Part shown: positions 15,463 to 23,759 of the stretch, in pieces
How positions within the stretch are numbered: the stretch's first letter is position 1
Layout of the letters: every line of letters starts with the position of its first letter
Assembly (NCBI GenBank): GCA_019358875.1
Contig: JAHHIF010000080.1
Span: 1-32,072, forward strand
Direction: 5' to 3'
DNA: 32,072 nt
DNA from: Symplocastrum torsivum CPER-KK1
Lineage (GTDB): Bacteria > Cyanobacteriota > Cyanobacteriia > Cyanobacteriales > Coleofasciculaceae
Notes under the pieces: generated by a model
Told to the model about the DNA's origin: nothing
Seen by the model: only the letters and a program-made list of their open reading frames with translations
Database searches by the model: none
Position numbers and translations under genes: made by a program

Positions 15463-16677
15463 ATGTATGACTTTGCAATCATCGGCGGTGGAATTGTTGG
15501 TCTTTCTACCGGTATGGCTTTAGGCAAACGCTATCCCAATGCACGCATTGTCGTGCTAGAGAAGGAAAGCCAGTGGGCTTTTCACCAAACTGGCAATAAC
15601 AGCGGTGTCATTCACTCCGGCATTTACTACAAACCAGGAAGTTTTAAGGCGAAGTTTTGCCGTGATGGTTGCCAATCGATGGTGGAATTTTGCCGAGAGC
15701 ATGGTATTGCTCATGAAGTTTGTGGCAAAGTCATTGTTGCTACTGATGAAAGTGAGCTGGCGAGACTAGAAAACCTATACCAACGTGGTTTGGAAAACGG
15801 GTTGAATGTCAAGAAAATCACGGCAGAGGAAGTCAAGGAAGTTGAACCGCATGTTGCCTGTGTGGCAGGAATTCGGGTCTACTCAACAGGAATTGCTGAT
15901 TACAAGCAGGTTTCTCGGAAATACGCGGAACTGATTGAGTTACAAGGTGGCGAACTTCATCTCAATACGAAAGTTGAGAAAATCCGCCAAATGCCGAATA
16001 GCCAGGTATTGGAGACAAACAAAGGTACATTCGAGGCACGCTGCGTCGTTAACTGTGCAGGACTGCATAGCGATCGCATTGCTAAACTCGGACAAGTTGA
16101 CCCCAAAGCCAAAATCGTCCCATTCCGGGGAGAATACTACGAACTCACCCCAGAAAAACGTTACCTGGTTAACACCCTAATCTACCCAGTTCCCAACCCC
16201 GATTTCCCCTTCCTCGGTGTCCACTTCACCAAGATGATTGATGGCAGTGTTCACGCCGGACCGAATGCTGTCTTGAGCCTCAAACGTGAAGGCTACAAAA
16301 AAACCGACTTCGACCTCCGGGATTTCGCAGAAGTCATGACTTACCCAGGCTTCTGGAGACTTGCCGCCAAAAACGCCGACGAAGGCATCAAGGAAATCAT
16401 TCGCTCCTTCAGCAAAGCTGCTTTTGTCCACAGCTTACAAAAGCTCATTCCTGAAGTGCAAGCGGACGATGTTGTTCCCACCCACGCCGGAGTTCGCGCT
16501 CAAGCCTTGATGAACGATGGGAAACTCGTGGACGACTTTTTGATTGTCAAAGGTCAAAACTCCGTCCATGTTTGTAACGCTCCTTCTCCAGCCGCCACTT
16601 CTTCTATTGAAATTGGCAAAGCGGTTGTAGAGCAGCTTCCAGCACCGCAGCATCTACAATCAGCCGTTAACGCATAG
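15463..16677 (+). CDS. lhgO: L-2-hydroxyglutarate oxidase-like FAD-dependent oxidoreductase (LhgO family)
   Basis: 404 residues from the ATG at 15463, chosen because it places MYDFAIIGGGIVGLSTGM, the FAD dinucleotide-binding start, at the N terminus as in the family; a GTG 21 bases upstream is possible. Other hallmarks are EKE after strand 2, HQTGNNSGVIHSGIYY, CAGLHSDR, FRGEYYELTPEK, GPNAVLSLKREGY and HAGVRAQAL. The family oxidises L-2-hydroxyglutarate to 2-oxoglutarate with O2 or quinones. Its place inside a nucleotide-sugar operon, 61 bp after rfbF and 13 bp before an SDR gene, suggests either a different 2-hydroxyacid or sugar-acid substrate or a recycling role; this is inference. Confidence 0.88.
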   Translation: MYDFAIIGGGIVGLSTGMALGKRYPNARIVVLEKESQWAFHQTGNNSGVIHSGIYYKPGSFKAKFCRDGCQSMVEFCREHGIAHEVCGKVIVATDESELARLENLYQRGLENGLNVKKITAEEVKEVEPHVACVAGIRVYSTGIADYKQVSRKYAELIELQGGELHLNTKVEKIRQMPNSQVLETNKGTFEARCVVNCAGLHSDRIAKLGQVDPKAKIVPFRGEYYELTPEKRYLVNTLIYPVPNPDFPFLGVHFTKMIDGSVHAGPNAVLSLKREGYKKTDFDLRDFAEVMTYPGFWRLAAKNADEGIKEIIRSFSKAAFVHSLQKLIPEVQADDVVPTHAGVRAQALMNDGKLVDDFLIVKGQNSVHVCNAPSPAATSSIEIGKAVVEQLPAPQHLQSAVNA

Positions 16678-16690
16678 GAATTTTTAACTA

Positions 16691-17716
16691 ATGAAAGTAC
16701 TGGTAACAGGAACAGAAGGGTACCTTGGCTCATTACTGCCTCCCCTCCTCATCGAACGCGGACATGACGTAATTGGGGTAGACACCGGATACTATAAAGT
16801 GGGTTGGTTGTACAACGGTACTGAAGTTACTGCCAAAACCCTAACTAAAGATATTCGCAACATCACTCATGAAGATTTAGAAGGTGTCGAAGCGATTGTT
16901 CACATGGCTGAACTCTCAAACGACCCAACTGGACAACTATCTCCGACAATTACCTACGACATCAACCATAAAGGTTCGGTTCGCTTAGCCACGATTGCGA
17001 AAGAAGCAGGAGTACGCCGCTTCGTCTATATGTCCTCGTGCAGTGTGTACGGTGTTGCGACAGAAGGCGATGTTACTGAAGAATCCTCAGTGAACCCCCA
17101 AACCGCTTACGCCGAGTGCAAAACCTTGGTGGAGCGTGATGTCATGCCGATGGCAGACGATAGCTTCTCGCCCACCTTCATGCGGAATGCCACCGCTTTT
17201 GGTGCCTCTCCCCGGATGCGCTTTGATATCGTCTTGAACAACTTGGCAGGACTGGCATGGACAACCAAAGAAATCAAGATGACGAGCGATGGTACACCTT
17301 GGCGCCCTTTGGTTCATGCTCTAGATATCTGTAAAGCAATTGTCTGTGCGCTTGAAGCCCCCCGTGATGTCGTTCACGCTCAAGTCTTCAACGTCGGTGA
17401 CACCTCAAATAACTATCGAGTCAAAGAAATCGCTGAAATCATTGCCGATATCTTCACAGGCTGCCAGTTGAGCTTTGGTGATAGTGGTGCCGATAACCGC
17501 AGCTATCGCGTGTCCTTTGAGAAAATTAACACAACCCTCCCTGGATTCAAGTGCGATTGGGATGCTAAGCGCGGTGCCCAGCAGCTATTTGATTTGTTTA
17601 CTCAAATTGACATGACCAAAGAAACTTTTGAATCGAGAGGTTTCACTCGCTTAAAGCAGCTTGAGTATCTGATTCGCACCCAGCAAATTGACAAAGATTT
17701 CTTCTGGAGCAAGTAA
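16691..17716 (+). CDS. NAD-dependent nucleotide-sugar epimerase/dehydratase (extended SDR)
   Basis: 341 residues. The N-terminal Rossmann motif is GTEGYLG (residues 7-13). The catalytic set is SSCSVYG near 121-127 and YAECK with the active-site Tyr and Lys; the substrate part includes RNATAFGASPRMR and a PWRPLVHALDICKAI segment that is typical of sugar-nucleotide SDRs. It could epimerise, dehydrate or reduce the CDP-sugar made by RfbF; from sequence alone I cannot choose, and it is not a canonical RfbG. The last base of its stop TAA is the first base of the next ATG, so translation of the two is coupled. Confidence 0.88.
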   Translation: MKVLVTGTEGYLGSLLPPLLIERGHDVIGVDTGYYKVGWLYNGTEVTAKTLTKDIRNITHEDLEGVEAIVHMAELSNDPTGQLSPTITYDINHKGSVRLATIAKEAGVRRFVYMSSCSVYGVATEGDVTEESSVNPQTAYAECKTLVERDVMPMADDSFSPTFMRNATAFGASPRMRFDIVLNNLAGLAWTTKEIKMTSDGTPWRPLVHALDICKAIVCALEAPRDVVHAQVFNVGDTSNNYRVKEIAEIIADIFTGCQLSFGDSGADNRSYRVSFEKINTTLPGFKCDWDAKRGAQQLFDLFTQIDMTKETFESRGFTRLKQLEYLIRTQQIDKDFFWSK

Positions 17717-18267
17717 TGCTATTTACCGAAACCAAGCTCAAAGACGCTTTTATCATTGACTTAGAGCATCGCGAAGACCCCAGAGGCTTCTTTGCACGCA
17801 CGTTCTGTGCCAAAGAATTTGAAGAACACGGTTTAAAGCCAACGGTTGCCCAGTGTAATTTGTCGTTCAACCATAAAAAGGGCACGCTGCGGGGGATGCA
17901 CTATCAAGTTCCTCCTGCGGCGGAAACTAAGTTGATTCGCTGCACCCAAGGGGCAATTTACGACGTAATTATTGATATGCGTCCTGATTCCCCCACCTAT
18001 ATGCAACACATTGGCGTGGAACTCACGGCAGAAAACCGTCGCGCTCTTTATGTCCCTGAGCTGTTTGCTCACGGTTACCTGGCACTTACGGATGGTGCTG
18101 AGGTGGGGTATCAGGTGGGTGAATTCTACACCCCTGGATATGAGCGGGGACTGCGCTATGACGACCCTGCGTTTGGCATTGAGTGGCCGATCGAAATTAC
18201 TGTAATTTCCGATAAAGATGCGGCTTGGCCTTTGTTTGAATCTGTTTCTGTAGGAGCAAAATCATGA
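17716..18267 (+). CDS. rfbC: dTDP-4-dehydrorhamnose 3,5-epimerase-like protein
   Basis: 183 residues, a cupin of the RmlC/RfbC family at normal length. Family features in order: DPRGFFARTF near residue 22, QCNLSFNHKKGTLRGMHYQ with the catalytic His, KLIRCTQGAIYDVIIDMRP, a PELFAHGYLAL segment, and GLRYDDPAFGIEWP at the C terminus. The usual role is epimerisation at C3 and/or C5 of a 4-keto sugar nucleotide. Here it lies among CDP-sugar genes rather than rmlA/B/D, so the substrate may be CDP-linked. It overlaps both neighbours (1 bp and 4 bp). It implies that a 4-keto intermediate exists in this pathway, which must be produced by the SDR or an enzyme elsewhere. Confidence 0.92.
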   Translation: MLFTETKLKDAFIIDLEHREDPRGFFARTFCAKEFEEHGLKPTVAQCNLSFNHKKGTLRGMHYQVPPAAETKLIRCTQGAIYDVIIDMRPDSPTYMQHIGVELTAENRRALYVPELFAHGYLALTDGAEVGYQVGEFYTPGYERGLRYDDPAFGIEWPIEITVISDKDAAWPLFESVSVGAKS

Positions 18268-19577
18268 TTATTGTCGATAATGCGCTGAAAGCACGGGCCC
18301 AAGCAGGTAATCCAGTCAAGGTGGCGATGATTGGTGCTGGCTTTATGGGTCGGGGGATTGCTAACCAAATCCTCAACTCGGTACCAGGGATGAAGCTGGT
18401 GGCGATTTCCAACCGGAGTCTAGATGTCGCGAAGCGGGCGTATGCTGAGGCTGGCGCTGAGGATGTCAAGGTTGTTGATACAGTCTCGGAGTTGGAAGAA
18501 GTGATCGCACAAGGGCAGTATGCCGTAACTGAAGATGCGATGTTGCTGTGTAAAGCCAGTGGCATTGACGCGCTGATTGAAGTGACGGGCGCGATTGAGT
18601 TTGGGGCCCATGTGGTGATGGAAGCGATCGCCAATCACAAGCACATCATCCTGATGAATGCGGAACTCGATGGCACGGTTGGTCCGATTCTTAAAGTCTA
18701 TGCTGACCGCGCTGGCGTTATCCTGTCCGCTTGCGATGGCGACCAACCTGGCGTAGAAATGAACCTTTATCGGTTCGTCAAGAGCATCGGTTTGACACCA
18801 CTACTGTGTGGCAACATCAAAGGCTTACAAGACCCTTACCGCAACCCTACTACCCAAGAAGGGTTTGCCAAGCAGTGGGGTCAAAAAGCTCACATGGTGA
18901 CCAGTTTTGCCGATGGTAGCAAAATTTCCTTCGAGCAAGCGATCGTTGCTAATGCGACTGGGATGAAGGTCGCCAAGCGCGGTATGTTGGGCTATGACTA
19001 CAGGGGTCATGTCGATGAGATGACCAAAATGTATGATATCGACCAGCTCAAAGAACTGGGCGGTATTGTTGATTACGTCGTGGGTACCAAACCAGGTCCT
19101 GGCGTATTTGTCTTTGCGACTCATGACGACCCCAAGCAACGTCATTACCTGAATTTGTATAAGTTAGGGGAAGGTCCGCTTTACAGCTTCTACACCCCTT
19201 ATCACCTGTGCCACTTTGAGGTACCCCTATCCGTTGCTCGTGCTGTCCTGTTTGGAGATGCTGTTATGGCACCTCTGGGTGGCCCGCTTGTCGATGTTGT
19301 AACGACGGCAAAAATTGACCTCAAGGCAGGAGAAACTCTGGATGGCATCGGCTACTACATGACTTACGGTCAATGTGAAAACTCTGATGTTGTCCAAGCG
19401 CAAAACCTGCTACCTATGGGGTTAGCTGAAGGTTGCCGTCTGAAGCGGGATATTCCGAAAGACCACGTCCTCACCTATGATGACGTGGAGTTACCGGAAG
19501 GCAGACTTTGTGACAAACTGCGGGCTGAACAAAACGCTTATTTCGCCTCCTCAAAAACTCCAGCTACCGTTAGGTAG
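18264..19577 (+). CDS. SAF-domain NAD(P)-dependent oxidoreductase (homoserine-dehydrogenase-like)
   Basis: 437 residues, ATGA overlap with rfbC. A Rossmann domain opens with VKVAMIGAGFMGRGIANQI (GAGFMG near residues 24-29) and reaches an IEVTGAIEFG turn and a SACDGDQPGVEMNLYRF segment like homoserine dehydrogenases. The middle contains GNIKGLQDPYRNPT and the last ~90 residues form a SAF domain (IGYYMTYGQCEN, GLAEGCRLKRDIPKDHVLTYDDVELP), as in sugar-acid and antifreeze-like proteins. Proteins with this pairing reduce or oxidise small hydroxy/keto acids or sugars; this one is likely to finish the unusual sugar or its acyl group. The substrate is not known to me. It is the last gene of the operon. 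Confidence 0.82.
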   Translation: MIIVDNALKARAQAGNPVKVAMIGAGFMGRGIANQILNSVPGMKLVAISNRSLDVAKRAYAEAGAEDVKVVDTVSELEEVIAQGQYAVTEDAMLLCKASGIDALIEVTGAIEFGAHVVMEAIANHKHIILMNAELDGTVGPILKVYADRAGVILSACDGDQPGVEMNLYRFVKSIGLTPLLCGNIKGLQDPYRNPTTQEGFAKQWGQKAHMVTSFADGSKISFEQAIVANATGMKVAKRGMLGYDYRGHVDEMTKMYDIDQLKELGGIVDYVVGTKPGPGVFVFATHDDPKQRHYLNLYKLGEGPLYSFYTPYHLCHFEVPLSVARAVLFGDAVMAPLGGPLVDVVTTAKIDLKAGETLDGIGYYMTYGQCENSDVVQAQNLLPMGLAEGCRLKRDIPKDHVLTYDDVELPEGRLCDKLRAEQNAYFASSKTPATVR

Positions 19578-19587
19578 ATTGTGAATT

Positions 19588-19647
19588 CGCTTAAACTTCT
19601 TCTGTTCCCAATAACGGGTGTGGTTGGGAACAGAAGAAGTTTAAGCG
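19588..19647. repeat. 24-bp perfect inverted repeat after the sugar operon
   Basis: The left arm 19588-19611 (CGCTTAAACTTC...) and right arm 19624-19647 are exact reverse complements separated by 12 bases, 11 bp after the last stop codon of the operon. There is no T run behind it, so it is not a classical intrinsic terminator. It may act as a bidirectional barrier or RNA stabiliser, or be a repeat element. Confidence 0.75.
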
Positions 19648-19701
19648 GTAACTGAGGACGGACTCCTAGTTTGTCTCGTTGAAACACACGCAACTAATGG
19701 G

Positions 19702-19744
19702 AACACCGGGACTTTCTCTCCAGAATTGTCCCGGTGTTGCTTTA
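19702..19744 (+). terminator. Possible intrinsic terminator between convergent operons
   Basis: A perfect 11-bp stem, AACACCGGGAC (19702-19712) with GTCCCGGTGTT (19728-19738), and a 15-base loop, followed by GCTTTAT. The T tract is short, so efficiency is uncertain. The rest of the 415-bp gap (19578-19992) shows no gene. Confidence 0.5.
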
Positions 19745-19992
19745 TACAACTACTTACAACCTGCCGTCTCTGAGGTTCCGTAGGGAAAATTGAAAGTTCT
19801 GCAACGATTCGTGACCATCTCGATAGCATCTGCAACTATTTCATCAGTCGCTCATCGAGTAGTGCGATGGAGGGAGTCAACCATCGCCTCAAGCCCAGTA
19901 AGTGATAAGGATATCGGTTTGCAAACTTTGATAATTTACGCGATCGCTTATTGGCTTGCTTATTAGATTAATTTCTATTGTCACTAAAGCTA

Positions 19993-21006
19993 TTAAGAGA
20001 AGCGTTTCTGATTCCTTTCAACCAGTTTATAAGCCATCAATTCTAATTGCTTGTAAAGAGGTTTTGGAGTTAGCCAAAGTACATAGGCGGCTGCAAACGT
20101 TAGCAATGTTCGGTGTGGTTCTTCTCTCAGAATCCGCCAATCCTGCTTTACAGCCTGATTGATCTTTTGAACAGCCATTGCTCCATCGCTCAAGGTTACA
20201 CCTCGACGAGCCGTGTATCTTAAGTAGTAAGCTCTGGCTAAGCTGGCGTAACCTTCGTACAAGTCAGGGTAGTTCATCTGAACCTTCTCAAGAAGCTTTT
20301 CAAGGGCGTTATATTGCTTAAGCGCACTAGCAGAGAGTCCTCCAGAGGTAAGGCGGTAGAGTGTGAGCACTTCTGGAACCCCTTCAGTTTTCCAATCAGT
20401 TTGAATTGCAATTCGGAGCCAGCACTCCACATCTTCCGCTTGGCGAAAATGCTCGTCGAAGTAAAAATCTTCTACTTGACCATGAAGATTATCCTGAAAC
20501 CTGATGTTCTCAAATACCTCTCGGCGGAACACGGCAGCAGACCCATTGCCAATTGGATTGCGGCAGAGAATATAAGGTGGCGTAATTCCCTTGATCTTGC
20601 GGGGGATTTGGTAAAGCCCCATGTTTTGACCCAACTCGTCAATGAATGCTGAATAGCTGAAACTTACCCCCACTGACGGGGAACTGTTCAGATGCTTGAC
20701 GTGCTTTTCTAACTTTTCTGGAGTCCATAAGTCATCTGCATCTATAAAAGACAGGTAATCACCCTGAGCCTGACGAATGCCTGTATTCCTAGCTCCAGCC
20801 AATCCTCGGTTTGGCTGTTGAACAATTTTTATTCTTGAATCTGTAAACTTACGGCAAATCTCAATGCTTTTATCGGGAGACCCATCATCAACAATAATCA
20901 CTTCAAAGTTTTCATAGGTTTGAGCCAGCAGTGACTGGATAGTATCTGAAACATACTTCTCAGCATTGTAGACTGGAACAATAACAGAAACTTTTTTCGT
21001 ATTCAT
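19993..21006 (-). CDS. Glycosyltransferase family 2
   Basis: 337 residues. The GT-A domain covers about the first 220: KVSVIVPVYNAEKYVSDTI at the N terminus, FEVIIVDDGSPDKS, an NRGLAGARNTGI segment, and the metal-binding FIDADD. The C-terminal third is helical with a TPKPLYKQLELMAYK end. It probably adds one sugar to the lipid-linked repeat unit at the cytoplasmic face. The ATG at 21006 has GGAG seven bases upstream. It is the last gene of the leftward block. Its start and leader occur twice more nearby in broken form (21051-21188 and 23599-23730), so this gene has been duplicated in the past. Confidence 0.92.
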   Translation of the reverse strand: MNTKKVSVIVPVYNAEKYVSDTIQSLLAQTYENFEVIIVDDGSPDKSIEICRKFTDSRIKIVQQPNRGLAGARNTGIRQAQGDYLSFIDADDLWTPEKLEKHVKHLNSSPSVGVSFSYSAFIDELGQNMGLYQIPRKIKGITPPYILCRNPIGNGSAAVFRREVFENIRFQDNLHGQVEDFYFDEHFRQAEDVECWLRIAIQTDWKTEGVPEVLTLYRLTSGGLSASALKQYNALEKLLEKVQMNYPDLYEGYASLARAYYLRYTARRGVTLSDGAMAVQKINQAVKQDWRILREEPHRTLLTFAAAYVLWLTPKPLYKQLELMAYKLVERNQKRFS

Positions 21007-21050
21007 AGGAAAACTCCAGAATGTGCAGGTAATTGTTTTGTTAAATAGCT

Positions 21051-21188
21051 AACTGGAACAATAACAGAAACTTTCTTCGTATTCACAAAAAAATCTATAA
21101 TCTATAGGTAATTGTTGGGTTTAATGCCTAAATTGCAAAGATTTGTTTTGTAACCTGTGACAGCTAGGGTCTAGTCAGATCTATCTCG
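21051..21188 (-). pseudogene. Remnant copy of the GT2 start and leader (copy 2)
   Basis: Reading leftwards, the leader is followed by codons for (V)NTKKVSVIVPV, nearly identical to the start of the GT2 gene at 21006, and then breaks off into the leader of that intact gene. The start is GTG instead of ATG and the GGAG site is gone. The leader matches copy 3 at 23599-23730 over about 100 bp (for example TTAATGCCTAAATTGCA and GACAGCTAGGGTCTA, plus strand). Confidence 0.7.
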
Positions 21189-21246
21189 CCCTGGCGGCAG
21201 TGTTGTGGAAGAAATAGGCGTTAGACCAATGCCTAAATACTGGCTA

Positions 21247-22305
21247 TCACCTGATGCAGTGCTTAAGTCGCTGGGGGCTATGCTCCCACTCATTAGCTAC
21301 CTGATCTAAAATCCCTCCCAAAGCAGCTCCTGCCGCTTTGAGCGTAAGTTGTTCTTCAGCATATTGTCTAGATTGTTTTCTCATCTGCCCCCGCAAGGTA
21401 TCGTCATGCCAGAGATGATCGATCGCCTCAACTAATGCAGTGAGAGAGTTGGGTCTTACTAACAACCCAGTTTTACCGTGCTGGATGTAATCATCCGGTC
21501 CTGGGCGATCAGTTGCAATTAGAGGACAACCAAGGCTCAAAGCCTCGAGCGCTGCAACAGTTCCAGCAATTAACCCCTCTTGCCGGAGAGGAAGCACTGC
21601 TAATCGAGCACGCTGAGTTAAGGAGAGAATTTCAGGATTTTTGATGCCAAGGGGGACTTCAACCATAGATGGAATCTCTAATCCTTCTAGGGTCTTTGGT
21701 CCTGAAGCAACAATTGTACGCAAACCCAACTTCTTAACGGCTTCAAACAGTAGGGGATAATCCCGAAAGGCTGAGCCAACTGATAGGATAAAAGGCCTCT
21801 CAGTATCTTCCTGTTCCGTAATAGGAAGAATTCTCGTTGGCATCGGCACGAATTCAAAGCGATTAATCGGCACTCCCAACCATTGACTATAAACTTCCCG
21901 TTCGAGCCTATTGTGGACAATAAAACGATTGACATCCTTGAGTGCGGCGCTCGCTAGCCAGCACTTGTACCCTTTGTAGAGATTGGTATTAAACCACCAG
22001 GCAACTAATGGAAACTGGGGACCGAAAAAGCGTTGTTGCAGCCCAATCACACTTGCCAGTTGAGGTAGAATCGTCACCATTCCACCCTGACAGGTTGTCA
22101 CTGCCCGCCTACTTTGTTCCCATAAATTCAACCATTCCCTATAATCGGTGACAGGAGAAGATCGCTCATGCCAATTGACGTTCTTGCTTCGCCGAGAGAG
22201 CAGGCTGTAATTGTGTTTATCTTTAGGCAGATAAGGTAATAACCATTCTCCCTCGGGATTGTTAGACGTTGTGTCTTGATAAGGTGAAACAATATTCCAA
22301 TGCAT
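21247..22305 (-). CDS. Glycosyltransferase family 4 (GT-B fold)
   Basis: 352 residues from the ATG at 22305, preferred over one 30 bp upstream because AAGGGGAG lies ten bases before it and the protein then opens MHWNIVSPYQ. The C-terminal GT-B half has a FILSVGSAFRDYPLL strand-loop, a VEVPLGIKNPEILSL segment, and the nucleotide-sugar site GTVAALEALSLGCPLIATD with the paired acidic/EAL pattern and HGKTGLLVRP. It is a retaining transferase of the polysaccharide block; donor and acceptor are unknown. It lies 90 bp after the exostosin-like gene in the same direction. Confidence 0.88.
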   Translation of the reverse strand: MHWNIVSPYQDTTSNNPEGEWLLPYLPKDKHNYSLLSRRSKNVNWHERSSPVTDYREWLNLWEQSRRAVTTCQGGMVTILPQLASVIGLQQRFFGPQFPLVAWWFNTNLYKGYKCWLASAALKDVNRFIVHNRLEREVYSQWLGVPINRFEFVPMPTRILPITEQEDTERPFILSVGSAFRDYPLLFEAVKKLGLRTIVASGPKTLEGLEIPSMVEVPLGIKNPEILSLTQRARLAVLPLRQEGLIAGTVAALEALSLGCPLIATDRPGPDDYIQHGKTGLLVRPNSLTALVEAIDHLWHDDTLRGQMRKQSRQYAEEQLTLKAAGAALGGILDQVANEWEHSPQRLKHCIR

Positions 22306-22395
22306 TAAAAAAATCTCCCCTTGATTTGATAACAATCCAGAACTTTGGTTTAGAGAAATCTGAAAAGTGTGTAGAGTGCTAACAGGAGCATTCGT

Positions 22396-23517
22396 TTATC
22401 TGGCAACGTCAGAAACCAGCTGTTTTTTCAGGTTCTGCAAGTAAAGATGAAGATTTGAGTAAAACCCTTCTGGAGATAGCCAACGCAACCAGAGTTCTCG
22501 ACAGGCATACTGTAAATCAACAAATTCTTGAGGAGAGAGGCTGTTGTGAAAATCGAGAACCCTTTCTCCAATGTAAGAAAGATCTTTTTCATCAACCCAA
22601 ACACAGTATTTTTTCCAGTCAATCAGAGTATCTAGAGGAAGTTTACAGTCGGTGTCGAGAAAAATAGGAATTCGACCGCAGGATAGTACTTCGTAGAAGC
22701 GGTTAGAGTAGTTACCAGAGCCACGACAACAGAATGTATAGCCACTGTCGGTCAGATTTTGGACATACTCCATCCGAGCATTACGTTTTTGATCTGGATC
22801 TGCTGCATCAAAAAATACTGCGCGATCAAAAATTTTGATCTTTGACTCTATCTCCGGATGATTTGACAGGATGTTGAGAGCTTTGACCCGTAAAGATTCT
22901 CCTTTATAAGGAGAGGCTCCCAGTCTGCCCTCCTTGGAAAGCATCATTCCATGATAAACAAGCGTTTTTACCCTTCTATCTAGACTGAGAGGTCTAGCAA
23001 AACCGCGAAACCCAACAGTTGGTTTTTGACCTTTTTGCCGAATCGGTAGTTGATTTTCCAAAAACTCTTTGACGAAGTCCTCGCAGAAAAATGGAAAGAT
23101 TGGGTTGTTGGCAAATTGTGGGAGTGATTGATATACAGACTGACGAAGAACAATGGCGTCTTTGATGGGAATACTCTCATCTGAACATTCACTACCAAAG
23201 AATACAACTAGTGGTTTACCTGCCTGATGAACCAGTTCTGCAAACTGAATCGCCAGTTGTTCAGCGTTCTTATCACTAGAACCACGCCACGAGTCCCCTC
23301 GAATGCTACGCCAGTCCATGGGTAGGATAGCGATGTCAGCAGCTTCAAGTGGAACCATTTCAAAAAACGATTGTCCAACTTCTACATAACGATTGTATGG
23401 ACTTATCCATGAGTAAATTTCACCAGAATGTAGATCAGACCAGAATGGGTACAAAATAGAAGTTGGAGCCATTCCTGTAGGAAGAAAATTACGATCTGAA
23501 AAGATCTTGAGTTTCAT
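22396..23517 (-). CDS. Exostosin-like glycosyltransferase (GT47 type)
   Basis: 373 residues, no signal peptide. The C-terminal half carries the exostosin pattern: GYTFCCRGSGNYSNRFYEVLSCGRIPIFLDTD, followed by the DWKKYCVWVDEKDL segment and a final LHLYLQNL helix. The N-terminal half includes YPFWSDLHSG and an ADIAILPMDW strand. Bacterial relatives occur in polysaccharide clusters as inverting transferases; in animals the family builds heparan sulfate. The specific linkage is unknown. A broken copy of the GT2 leader lies immediately upstream, which may supply the promoter for this and the following genes. Confidence 0.8.
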   Translation of the reverse strand: MKLKIFSDRNFLPTGMAPTSILYPFWSDLHSGEIYSWISPYNRYVEVGQSFFEMVPLEAADIAILPMDWRSIRGDSWRGSSDKNAEQLAIQFAELVHQAGKPLVVFFGSECSDESIPIKDAIVLRQSVYQSLPQFANNPIFPFFCEDFVKEFLENQLPIRQKGQKPTVGFRGFARPLSLDRRVKTLVYHGMMLSKEGRLGASPYKGESLRVKALNILSNHPEIESKIKIFDRAVFFDAADPDQKRNARMEYVQNLTDSGYTFCCRGSGNYSNRFYEVLSCGRIPIFLDTDCKLPLDTLIDWKKYCVWVDEKDLSYIGERVLDFHNSLSPQEFVDLQYACRELWLRWLSPEGFYSNLHLYLQNLKKQLVSDVAR

Positions 23518-23598
23518 GCTAGAGTTGCTTGCTGAAATAGTTTAAGAGATTTCCCAAGGAAATTTTTAAAAGAGAAATTACCAAATCACTGTGTTAGA

Positions 23599-23730
23599 TT
23601 GGAACAATAACAGAAACTTTTTTATATTTACAGGAAAACTCCTGCATGTGCTAGTAATTATTTTGTTTAATGCCTAAATTGCAGAGCTGTTTTGTAACCA
23701 TTGACAGCTAGGGTCTACTCAGCTCTATCT
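23599..23730 (-). pseudogene. Remnant copy of the GT2 start and leader (copy 3)
   Basis: Matches the leader and the first codons of the GT2 gene at 21006. The GGAGTTTTCCT ribosome binding site is kept, but the start codon is changed to GTA and a one-base deletion shifts the frame of the KKVSVIVP codons; the similarity stops there. It sits between the wzy stop and the exostosin gene. Confidence 0.7.
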
Positions 23731-23759
23731 ATAGCGATTCTTGGTTGAGTGAAGTACAT

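Noticed and set aside
21430..21445. CTAATGCAGTGA inside the GT4 gene as a further iteron
   Set aside because: A single degenerate copy in coding sequence, without the 8-bp phasing of the true clusters.
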